The notes beneath the pieces were generated by a model. That model worked only from the letters and a program-made list of their open reading frames with translations. It did no database searches and was not told where the DNA came from. From Sinonovacula constricta (taxonomy: Eukaryota; Mollusca; Bivalvia; Cardiida; Solecurtidae), in the NCBI GenBank assembly GCA_007844125.1, contig CM017567.1:10441928-10505927 (forward strand): a DNA stretch of 64,000 nucleotides, in the 5' to 3' direction. The stretch's first letter is position 1. Every line of letters starts with the position of its first letter. Positions 1 to 12,600 of the stretch are shown in pieces. A program made the translations under genes and the position numbers.

Positions 1-387
1 TAACCAAGGCAAAACACAGCACACATGGGATACCTTCCAACTAGCCTATAATATCCACTTATCTACCCAAAACTACAAGGTGCCTCAATTATGTATTTGT
101 GACCTAAAGTCATGAAATTATAGATTCGACTCGATGTGATAGATTGTTCCTAGGTATACAAATAGCTTTAAAATATAAAAAAAACTTCTTTCATCCCTAG
201 CTTAATTTAAATCACAGCTACAGTGTGTTTTCAGATGTCAAAATAATGTGATTTTGAAGTGAGAAATGAAATATAAAATACTGTCACTGTGACCCCAGCA
301 AAAAATCTGCTTTAAATAAATACTGTCCCATCAGCACTGGAATATGGTTAAAGGAAAGGATAAGCTGCACAAGACTTTGCCACTTAC
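1..387 (-). other. GRN intron sequence after exon 23
   Basis: Begins with gtaagt at the exon 23 donor. No exon or granulin motif is visible on either strand before the window edge. Confidence 0.6.
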
Positions 388-633
388 ATTTGGCAGTGGA
401 CAGCAGCCGTATGAAGTCTGACTTCTGCTCATTTGGCAGCAGGTCTCACCATCCTTGCACTCAGACCCATCAGGGCATATGACATCATTTACCACTAAAT
501 TAGATCCACTTTTAATGACTGGAGTTTTCTCAAACCAGTCCAACAACTCGTTTCCACGGATACATTTTCCCTCGGAAACATCACAGGTCGTGTCTTCTGG
601 ACAGCAGTGAACATGGTCACTGCAGCACACAGC
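388..633 (-). CDS. grn: GRN coding exon 23: end of granulin 19, divergent N-half of granulin 20
   Basis: An 82-codon phase 0/0 exon. The C-half is the array sequence, but the linker (KTPVIKSGSNLVVNDV) and N-half (ICPDGSECKDGETCC, then GCCPLPN|gtaagt) differ, with a ten-residue loop between CC pairs instead of eight. It likely represents the ancestral exon that closes the array. The next exon lies outside the window. Confidence 0.9.
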
Positions 634-3600
634 CTGAGAATGAAATGTGTTACAATTTAGAGAGGTTTTCCTGATCAAATAATAAAATGTATCATTAAAA
701 GCCATGACAGAAGACAATTTAAGAAAATGGAAAACTGTTTTGCTGTGGAATCTGCAAGTAAAATCAAGATGATTAAAAATACATCCTTCATTAAAATGTC
801 TAGTTATATTGCCACTTAAAGTCTAGTTCAGTATCATATTAGTACCAATTTCTTGTTTACTGAATTTCAGTTGACATTATTTATATTATTTATACCTCCA
901 TGTTTGTAAACATGAATATTGGAAAGACCTGTGGTGGTATTCATAAAGAATCTTAGTTATTTCTTCTTAATTAAACTAAGAATATTTCTTATATCATAAA
1001 ACAATTGCTCAATGTCAGACATAATGCTATTTAAAATACGATTTATTTTAGGATTTTCTCCTAATTAAGCTACATTTCTTAGTTTAAGAAGGAAAAAATA
1101 ACTAGGATTCTTTATGAACACGACCCCTGAATTACAAAACAGGGCAAAAACATGCTAAAAGTATAAATGATAATGTACTTAAAAATACTAGATGATGATA
1201 GCCTCAAGCTTAAATCTTTCAACATAATCTGAAAAAGGAAAATATGAAAATGTTCTTTGAAACATACCACATATAACCAAAGTTTGACTAACTCTTGACA
1301 AAAGAAGAAACACGCAACTCTTACATGTGAAATAGGGCAGCATCCCCATTCACCGGAAGCCAGCTTGCAGCACGTATTACCAGATGGACACTCATGGGTA
1401 TCATCACACATCACATTCTTTACAGTGATGGCAGGTTGTTTCTCAAACCAGTCCAACAACTCGTTTCCACGGTTACATTTTCCCTGGGAAACATCACAGG
1501 TCGTGTCTTCTGGACAGCAGTGAACATGGTCACTGCAGCACACGGCCTGAGAATGAAATATGCTTCATTTTAAAGACGTGCTTTCTATAAAAACATAAAA
1601 CTTATGATTCAAACTATGACAGAAGAAATATTTAACAAAATAAAACATGGTTTTGCTGTTGAATCAGCAAAATAATTCCAAGACAATTTAAGACCCACCA
1701 AAAGTTTACTTCACTAACATATTATTACTCATTTCTTTTTTTATTGAATTTCATTTGGCATTCTTTATCCATTTGTGTTTGTAAACAACAATATGGGAAA
1801 GAGGTGAAGTAGAAAACAGAGGGCAAAAACATGCTGAAGTTCCAACTGTGAATGTGCTTTGTAAGAACGAAATGCCGGATAAGGATGGTCTACATCTAGA
1901 ATTCTTCAACATGATCTGCAAGAAGACAATTCTAAAGGTTCTTTAAAAATTACCACATATTTATAAAATTTGAACTAACTACAGACAAAGGAAGAAACAC
2001 GCAACTCTTACATGTGAAATAGGGCAGCATCCCCATTCACCGGAGGCCAGTTTGCAGCATGTATTACCAGATGGACACTCATGGGTATCATCACACATCA
2101 CATTCTTTAAAGTGATGGCAGGTTGTTTCTCAAACCAGTCCAACATCTCGTTTCCACGGTTACATTTTCCCTCGGAAACATCACAGGTCGTGTCTTCTGG
2201 ACAGCAGTGAACATGGTCACTGCAGCACACAGCCTGAGAATGTAATGTGTTACAATTTAGAGAGGTTTTCCTGATCAAATAATAAAATGTATCATTAAAA
2301 GCCATGACAGAAGACAATTTAAGAAAATGGAAAATTGTTTTGCTGTGGAATCTGCAAGTAAAATCAAGATGATTAAAAATACATCCTTCATTAAAATGTC
2401 TAGTTATATTGCCACTTAAAGTCTAGTTCATTATCATATTAGTACCGATTTCTTGTTTACTGAATTTCATTTGGCATTATTTATACCTCTATGTTTGTAA
2501 ACATGAATTTTGGAAAGACCTGGGGTGGTATTCATAAAGAATCTTAGTTATATCTTCTGAATTAAACTAAGAATGTTTCTTATATCGTAAAACAATTCCT
2601 CAGTGTCAATACATAATACTATGTAAACTAAGAATTATTTTTTCTCCTGTTTAATCCACATTTCCTAGTTTAAGCCAGAAAAAATAACTAGGATTCTTTA
2701 TGATATGACCCCTGAATTACAAAAGAGATCAAAAACATGCTAAAAGTATAAATGGTAATGTACATAAAAATACTAGATGATGATAGGCTCAAGCTTTAAT
2801 CTTTCAACATAATCTGAAAAAGGAATATATGAAAAGGTTCTATGAAACATACCACATATATCCAAAGTTTGACTAACTCTTGACAAAAGAAGAAACACGC
2901 AACTCTTACATGTGAAATAGGGCAGCATCCCCATTCACCGGAAGCAAGCTTGCAGCACGTATTACCAGATGGACACTCATGGGTATCATCACACATCACA
3001 TTCTTTACAGTGATGGCAGGTTGTTTCTCAAACCAGTCCAACAACTCGTTTCCACGGTTACATTTTCCCTGGGAAACATCACAGGTCGTGTCTTCTGGAC
3101 AGCAGTGAACATGGTCACTGCAGCACACAGCCTGAGAATGAAATGTGTTACAGTTTAGAGAAGTGCTTTCCATAAAAACATAAAACTTATGATTCAAACC
3201 ATGACAGAAAAAAGATTTTAGAAAATGTAACAGTGTGTTGCTGTTGAATCTGCAAAATAATTCAAGACAATTTAAGACCCACCAAAAGTCTACTTCACTA
3301 ACATATTATTACTCACTTCTTTTTTTATTGAATTTCATTTGGCATTCTTTATCCATTTGTGTTTGTAAACAACAATATGGGAAAGATGTGAAGTAGAAAA
3401 CAGATGGTAAAAACATGTTGAAGTTTTAACTGTAAATGTGCTTTGTAAGAACGATATGCCAGATAAGGATAGTCTACATCTAGAATTCTTCAACATGATC
3501 TGCAAGAGGAAATTTTAAAAGGTTCTTTGAAAATTACCATATATTTATAAAATTTGGACTACCTCAAGACAAAGGAAGAAACACGCAACTCTTACATGTG

Positions 3601-6600
3601 CAATAGGGCAGCATCCCCATTCACCGGAAGCAAGCTTGCAGCACGTATTATCAGATGGACACTCATGGGTATCATCACACATCACATTCTTTAAAGTGAT
3701 GGCAGGTTGTTTCTCAAACCAGTCCAACAACTCGTTTCCACGGTTACATTTTCCCTGGGAAACATCACAGGTCGTGTCTTCTGGACAGCAGTGAACATGG
3801 TCACTGCAGCACACAGCCTGAGAATGAAATGTGTTACAGTTTAGAGAAGTGCTTTCCATAAAAACATAAAACTTATGATTCAAACAATGACAGTAGAAAG
3901 ATTTTAGAAAATGAAACATTGTGTTGCTGTTGAATATTCAAAATAATTAAAGACAATTTAAGACCCACCAAAAGTCTACTTCACTAACATATTATTACTC
4001 ATTTCTTTTTTTATTGAATTTCATTTGGCATTCTTTATCCATTTGTGTTTGTAAACAACAATATGGGAAAGAGGTGAAGTAGAAAACAGATGTTAAAAAC
4101 ATGTTGAAGTTCCAACTGTAAATGTGCTTTGTAAGAACGATATGCCAGATAAGGATAGTCTACATCTAGAATTTTTCAACATGATCTGCAAGAGGACAAT
4201 TTTAAAAGGTTCTTTGAAAATTACCACATATTTATAAAATTTGGACTACCTCAAGACAAAGGAAGAAACACGCAACTCTTACATGTGAAATAGGGCAGCA
4301 TCCCCATTCACCGGAGGCCAGTTTGCAGCACGTATTGCCAGATGGACACGCATGGGTATCATCACACCTAACATTCTTTACAGTGATGGCAGGTTGTTTC
4401 TCAAACCAGTCCAACAACTCGTTTCCACGGATACATTTTCCCTGGGAAACATCACAGGTCGTGTCTTCTGGACAGCAGTGAACATGGTCACTGCAGCACA
4501 CAGCCTGAGAATGTAATGTGTTACAATTTAGAGAGGTTTTCCTGATCAAATAATAAAATGTATCATTAAAAGCCATGACAGAAGACAATTTAAGAAAATG
4601 GAAAATTGTTTTGCTGTGGAATCTGCAAGTAAAATCAAGATGATTAAAAATACATCCTTCATTAAAATGTCTAGTTATATTGCCACTTAAAGTCTAGTTC
4701 ATTATCATATTAGTACCAATTTCTTTTTTACTGAATTTCATTTGGCATTATTTATACCTCTATGTTTGTAAACATGAATATTGGAAAGACCTGTGGTGGT
4801 ATTCATAAAGAATCTTAGTTATATCTTCTGAATTAAACTAAGAATGTTTCTTATATCGTAAAACAATTCCTCAGTGTCAATACATAATACTATGTAAACT
4901 AAGAATTATATTTTCTCCTGTTTAATCCACATTTCCTAGTTTAAGCCAGAAAAAATAACTAGGATTCTTTATGATATGACCCCTGAATTACAAAAGAGAT
5001 CAAAAACATGCTAAAAGTATAAATGATAATGTACATAAAAATACTAGATGATGATAGGCTCAAGCTTTAATCTTTCAACATAATCTGAAAAAGGAATATA
5101 TGAAAAGGTTCTATGAAACATACCACATATATCCAAAGTTTGACTAACTCTTGACAAAAGAAGAAACACGCAACTCTTACATGTGAAATAGGGTAGCATC
5201 CCCATTCACCGGAAGCCAGCTTGCAGCACGTATTACCAGATGGACACTCATGGGTATCATCACACATCACATTCTTTACAGTGATGGCAGGTTGTTTCTC
5301 AAACCAGTCCAACAACTCGTTTCCACGGTTACATTTTCCCTGGGAAACATCACAGGTCGTGTCTTCTGGACAGCAGTGAACATGGTCACTGCAGCACACA
5401 GCCTGAGAATGAAATGTGTTACAGTTTAGAGAAGTGCTTTCCATAAAAACATAAAACTTATGATTCAAACCATGACAGAAAAAAGATTTTAGAAAATGTA
5501 ACAGTGTGTTGCTGTTGAATCTGCAAAATAATTCAAGACAATTTAAGACCCACCAAAAGTCTACTTCACTAACATATTATTACTCACTTCTTTTTTTATT
5601 GAATTTCATTTGGCATTCTTTATCCATTTGTGTTTGTAAACAACAATATGGGAAAGATGTGAAGTAGAAAACAGATGGTAAAAACATGTTGAAGTTTTAA
5701 CTGTAAATGTGCTTTGTAAGAACGATATGCCAGATAAGGATAGTCTACATCTAGAATTCTTCAACATGATCTGCAAGAGGAAATTTTAAAAGGTTCTTTG
5801 AAAATTACCATGTATTTATAAAATTTGGACTACCTCAAGACAAAGGAAGAAACACGCAACTCTTACATGTGCAATAGGGCAGCATCCCCATTCACCGGAA
5901 GCCAGCTTACAGCACGTATTATCAGATGGACACTCATGGGTATCATCACACATCACATTCTTTACAGTGATGGCAGGTTGTTTCTCAAACCAGTCCAACA
6001 ACTCGTTTCCACGGTTACATTTTCCCTGGGAAACATCACAGGTCGTGTCTTCTGGACAGCAGTGAACATGGTCACTGCAGCACACAGCCTGAGAATGAAA
6101 TGTGTTACAGTTTAGAGAAGTGCTTTCCATAAAAACATAAAACTTATGATTCAAACAATGACAGTAGAAAGATTTTAGAAAATGAAACATTGTGTTGCTG
6201 TTGAATATTCAAAATAATTAAAGACAATTTAAGACCCACCAAAAGTCTACTTCACTAACATATTATTACTCATTTCTTTTTTTATTGAATTTCATTTGGC
6301 ATTCTTTATCCATTTGTGTTTGTAAACAACAATATGGGAAAGAGGTGAAGTAGAAAACAGATGTTAAAAACATGTTGAAGTTCCAACTGTAAATGTGCTT
6401 TGTAAGAACGATATGCCAGATAAGGATAGTCTACATCTAGAATTCTTCAACATGATCTGCAAGAGGACAATTTTAAAAGGTTCTTTAAAAATTACCACAT
6501 ATTTATAAAATTTGGACTACCTCAAGACAAAGGAAGAAACACGCAACTCTTACATGTGAAATAGGGCAGCATCCCCATTCACCGGAGGCCAGTTTGCAGC

Positions 6601-9600
6601 ACGTATTGCCAGATGGACACGCATGGGTATCATCACACCTAACATTCTTTACAGTGATGGCAGGTTGTTTCTCAAACCAGTCCAACAACTCGTTTCCACG
6701 GATACATTTTCCCTGGGAAACATCACAGGTCGTGTCTTCTGGACAGCAGTGAACATGGTCACTGCAGCACACAGCCTGAGAATGTAATGTGTTACAATTT
6801 AGAGAGGTTTTCCTGATCAAATAATAAAATGTATCATTTAAAGCCATGACAGAAGACAATTTAAGAAAATGGAAAATTGTTTTGCTGTGGAATCTGCAAG
6901 TAAAATCAAGATGATTAAAAATACATCCTTCATTAAAATGTCTAGTTATATTGCCACTTAAAGTCTAGTTCATTATCATATTAGTACCAATTTCTTTTTT
7001 ACTGAATTTCATTTGGCATTATTTATACCTCTATGTTTGTAAACATGAATATTGGAAAGACCTGTGGTGGTATTCATAAAGAATCTTAGTTATATCTTCT
7101 GAATTAAACTAAGAATGTTTCTCATATCATAAAACTATTGCTCAATGACATAATGCTATTTACAATACGATTTATTTTAGGATTTTCTCCTAATTAAACT
7201 ACATTTCTTAGTTAAAGCCAGATAAATTAACTAGGATTCTTTATTAATATGACCCCTAAATTACAAAACAGGGCAAAAACATGCTAAAAGTATAAATGAT
7301 AATGTACTTAAAAGTACTAGATGATGATAGCCTCAAGCTTTAATCTTTCAACATAATCTGAAAAAGGAAAATATGAAAAGGTTCTATGAAATATACCACA
7401 TATATCCAAAGTTTGACTAACTCTTGACAAAAAAAGAAACACGCAACTCTTACATGTGAAATAGGGCAGCATCCCCATTCACCGGAAGCCAGCTTGCAGC
7501 ACGTATTACCAGATAGACACTCATGGGTATCATCACACATCACATTCTTTACAGTGATGGCAGGTTGTTTCTCAAACCAGTCCAACAACTCGTTTCCACG
7601 GTTACATTTTCCCTGGGAAACATCACAGGTCGTGTCTTCTGGACAGCAGTGAACATGGTCACTGCAGCACACGGCCTGAGAATGAAATATGCTTCATTTT
7701 AAAGACGTGCTTTCTATAAAAACATAAAACTTATGATTCAAACTATGACAGAAGAAATATTTAACAAAATAAAACATGGTTTTGCTGTTGAATCAGCAAA
7801 ATAATTCCAAGACAATTTAAGACCCATGAAAAGTTTACTTCACTAACATATTATTACTCATTTCTTTTTTTTATTGAATTTCATTTGGCATTCTTTATCC
7901 ATTCGTGTTTGTAAACAACAATATGGGAAAGAGGTGAAGTAGAAAACAGATGTTAAAACATGTTGAAGTTCCAACTGTGAATGTGCTTTGTAAGAACGAT
8001 ATGCCAGATAAGGATAGTCTACATCTAGAATTCTTCAACATGATCTGCAAGAGGACAATTTTAAAAGGTTCTTTGAAAATTACCACATATTTATAAATTT
8101 TGGACTACCTCAAGACAAAGGAAGAAACACGCAACTCTTACATGTGAAATAGGGCAGCATCCCCATTCACCGGAGGCCAGTTTGCAGCACGTATTGCCAG
8201 ATGGACACGCATGGGTATCATCACACCTAACATTCTTTACAGTGATGGCAGGTTGTTTCTCAAACCAGTCCAACATCTCGTTTCCACGGTTACATTTTCC
8301 CTGGGAAACATCACAGGTCGTGTCTTCTGGACAGCAGTGAACATGGTCACTGCAGCACACAGCCTGAGAATGAAATGTGTTTCAATTTAGAGAGGTTTTC
8401 CTAATCAAATCATAAAATGTATCATTAAATTATTTATACCTCCATGTTTGTAAACATGAATATTGGAAAGACCTGTGGTGGTATTCATAAAGAATCTTAG
8501 TTTTATCTTCTGAATTAAACTAAGAACGTTTCTTATATCATAAAACAATTGCTCAATGTCAGACATAATGCTATTTAAAATACGATTTATTTTAGGATTT
8601 TCTCCTAATTAAGCTACATTTCGTAGTTTAAGAAGGAAAAAATAACTAGGATTCTTTATGAACACGACCCCTGAATTACAAAACAGGGCAAAAACATGCT
8701 AACAGTATAAATGATAATGTACTTAAAAATACTAGATGATGATAGCCTCAAGCTTAAATCTTTCAACATAATCTGAAAAAGGAAAATATGAAAAGGTTCT
8801 TTGAAACATACCACATATAACCAAAGTTTGACTAACTCTTGACAAAAGAAGAAACACGCAACTCTTACATGTGAAATAGGGCAGCATCCCCATTCACCGG
8901 AAGCCAGCTTGCAGCACGTATTACCAGATGGACACTCATGGGTATCATCACACATCACATTCTTTACAGTGATGGCAGGTTGTTTCTCAAACCAGTCCAA
9001 CAACTCGTTTCCACGGTTACATTTTCCCTGGGAAACATCACAGGTCGTGTCTTCTGGACAGCAGTGAACATGGTCACTGCAGCACACAGCCTGAGAATGA
9101 AATGTGTTACAGTTTAGAGAAGTGCTTTCCATAAAAACATAAAACTTATGATTCAAACAATGACAGTAGAAAGATTTTAGAAAATGAAACATTGTGTTGC
9201 TGTTGAATCTGCAAAATAATTCAAGACAATTTAAGACCCACCAAAAGTCTACTTCACTAACATATTATTACTCATTTCTTTTTTTATTGAATTTCATTTG
9301 GCATTCTTTATCCATTTGTGTTTGTAAACAACAATATGGGAAAGAGGTGAAGTAGAAAACAGATGTTAAAACATGTTGAAGTTCCAACTGTGAATGTGCT
9401 TTGTAAGAACGATATGCCAGATAAGGATAGTCTACATCTAGAATTCTTCAACATGATCTGCAAGAGGACAATTTTAAAAGGTTCTTTGAAAATTACCACA
9501 TATTTATAAATTTTGGACTACCTCAAGACAAAGGAAGAAACACGCAACTCTTACATGTGAAATAGGGCAGCATCCCCATTCACCGGAGGCCAGTTTGCAG

Positions 9601-12600
9601 CACGTATTGCCAGATGGACACGCATGGGTATCATCACACCTAACATTCTTTACAGTGATGGCAGATTGTTTCTCAAACCAGTCCAACATCTCGTTTCCAC
9701 GGTTACATTTTCCCTGGGAAACATCACAGGTCGTGTCTTCTGGACAGCAGTGAACATGGTCACTGCAGCACACAGCCTGAGAATGAAATGTGTTTCAATT
9801 TAGAGAGGTTTTCCTAATCAAATCATAAAATGTATCATTAAATTATTTATACCTCCATGTTTGTAAACATGAATATTGGAAAGACCTGTGGTGGTATTCA
9901 TAAAGAATCTTAGTTTTATCTTCTGAATTAAACTAAGAATGTTTCTTATATCATAAAACAATTGCTCAATGTCAGACATAATGCTATTTAAAATACGATT
10001 TATTTTAGGATTTTCGCCTAATTAAGCTACATTTCTTAGTTTAAGAAGGAAAAAATAACTAGGATTCTTTATGAACACGACCCCTGAATTACAAAACAGG
10101 GCAAAAACATGCTAAAAGTATAAATGATAATGTACTTAAAAATACTAGATGATGATAGCCTCAAGCTTAAATCTTTCAACATAATCTGAAAAAAGGAAAA
10201 TATGAAAAGGTTCTATGAAACATACAACATATAACCAAAGTTTGACTAACTCTTGACAAAAGAAGAAACACGCAACTCTTACATGTGAAATAGGGCAGCA
10301 TCCCCATTCACCGGAAGCCAGCTTGCAGCACGTATTACCAGATGGACACTCATGGGTATCATCACACATCACATTCTTTACAGTGATGGCAGGTTGTTTC
10401 TCAAACCAGTCCAACAACTCGTTTCCACGGTTACATTTTCCCTGGGAAACATCACAGGTCGTGTCTTCTGGACAGCAGTGAACATGGTCACTGCAGCACA
10501 CAGCCTGAGAATGAAATGTGTTACAGTTTAGAGAAGTGCTTTCCATAAAAACATAAAACTTATGATTCAAACCATAACAGAAGAAAGGCTTTAGAAAATA
10601 AAACATTGTGTTGCTGTTGAATCTGCAAAATAATTCAAGACAATTTAAGACCCACCAAAAGTCTACTTCACTAACATATTATTACTCATTTCTTTTTTTA
10701 TTGAATTTCATTTGGCATTCTTTATCCATTTGTGTTTGTAAACAACAATATGGGAAAGAGGTGAAGTAGAAAACAAATGGAAAAATCATGTTGAAGTTCC
10801 AACTGTAAATGTGCTTTGTAAGAACGATATGCCAGATAAGGATAGTCTACATCTAGAATTCTTCAACATGATCTGCAAGAGGACAATTTTAAAAGGTTCT
10901 TTGAAAATTACCACATATTTACAAAATTTGGACTACCTCAAGACAAAGGAAGAAACACGCAACTCTTACATGTGAAATAGGGCAGCATCCCCATTCACCG
11001 GAGGCCAGTTTGCAGCACGTATTGCCAGATGGACACGCATGGGTATCATCACACCTAACATTCTTTACAGTGATGGCAGGTTGTTTCTCAAACCAGTCCA
11101 ACAACTCGTTTCCACGGATACATTTTCCCTCGGAAACATCACAGGTCGTGTCTTCTGGACAGCAGTGAACATGGTCACTGCAGCACACAGCCTGAGAATG
11201 TAATGTGTTACAATTTAGAGAGGTTTTCCTGATCAAATAATAAAATGTATCATTAAAAGCCATGACAGAAGACAATTTAAGAAAATGGAAAATTGTTTTG
11301 CTGTGGAATCTGCAAGTAAAATCAAGATGATTAAAAACACATCCTTCATTAAAATGTCTAGTTATATTGCCACTTAAAGTCTAGTTCATTATCATATTAG
11401 TACCAATTTCTTTTTTACTGAATTTCAGTTGACATTATTTATACCTCTATGTTTGTAAACATGAATATTGGAAAGACCTGGGGTGGTATTCATAAAGAAT
11501 CTTAGTTATATCTTCTGAATTAAACTAAGAATGTTTCTTATATCATAAAACAATTGCTCAATGTCAGACATAATGCTATTTAAAATACGATTTATTTTAG
11601 GATTTTCTCCTAATTAAACTACATTTCTTGGTTTAAGAAGGAAAAAATAACTAGGATTCTTTATGAACACGACCCCTGAATTACAAAACAGGGCAAAACA
11701 TGCTAAAAGTATAAATGATAATGTACTTAAAAATACTAGATGATGATAGCCTTAAGCTTTAATCTTTCAACATAATCTGAAAAAGGAAAATATGAAAAGG
11801 TTCTTTGAAACATACCACATATAACCAAAGTTTGACTAACTCTTGACAAAAGAAGAAACACGCAACTCTTACATGTGAAATAGGGCAGCATCCCCATTCA
11901 CCGGAAGCCAGCTTGCAGCACGTATTACCAGATGGACACTCATGGGTATCATCACACATCACATTCTTTACAGTGATGGCAGGTTGTTTCTCAAACCAGT
12001 CCAACAACTCGTTTCCACGGTTACATTTTCCCTGGGAAACATCACAGGTCGTGTCTTCTGGGCAGCAGTGAACATGGTCACTGCAGCACACAGCCTGAGA
12101 ATGAAATGTGTTACAGTTTAGAGAAGTGCTTTCCATAAAAACATAAAACTTATGATTCAAACCATGACAGAAGAAAGATTTTAGAAAATGAAACATTGTG
12201 TTGCTGTTGAATCTGCAAAATATTTCAAGACAATTTAAGACCCACCAAAAGTCTACTTCACTAACATATTATTACTCATTTCTTTTTTTATTGAATTTCA
12301 TTTGGCATTCTTTATCCATTTGTGTTTGTAAACAACAATATGGGAAAGAGGTGAAGTAGAAAACAGATGGTAAAAACATGTTGAAGTTCCAACTGTAAAT
12401 GTGCTTTGTAAGAACGATATGCCAGATAAGGATAGTCTACATCTAGAATTCTTCAACATGATCTGCAAGAGGACAATTTTAAAAGGTTCTTTGAAAATTA
12501 CCACATATTTATAAAATTTGGACTACCTCAAGACAAAGGAAGAAACACGCAACTCTTACATGTGAAATAGGGCAGCATCCCCATTCACCGGAGGCCAGTT

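Noticed and set aside
5825..6115. Plus-strand ORF of 96 residues, and similar plus-strand ORFs at 12.6 and 13.5 kb
   Set aside because: Antisense shadows of granulin exons, repeated wherever the exon sequence happens to lack stops.
7895..8086. Repeated 63-residue minus-strand ORF (also at 9,308-9,499 and 12,298-12,504)
   Set aside because: Lies in array introns and its apparent conservation is explained by recent duplication of the whole unit.
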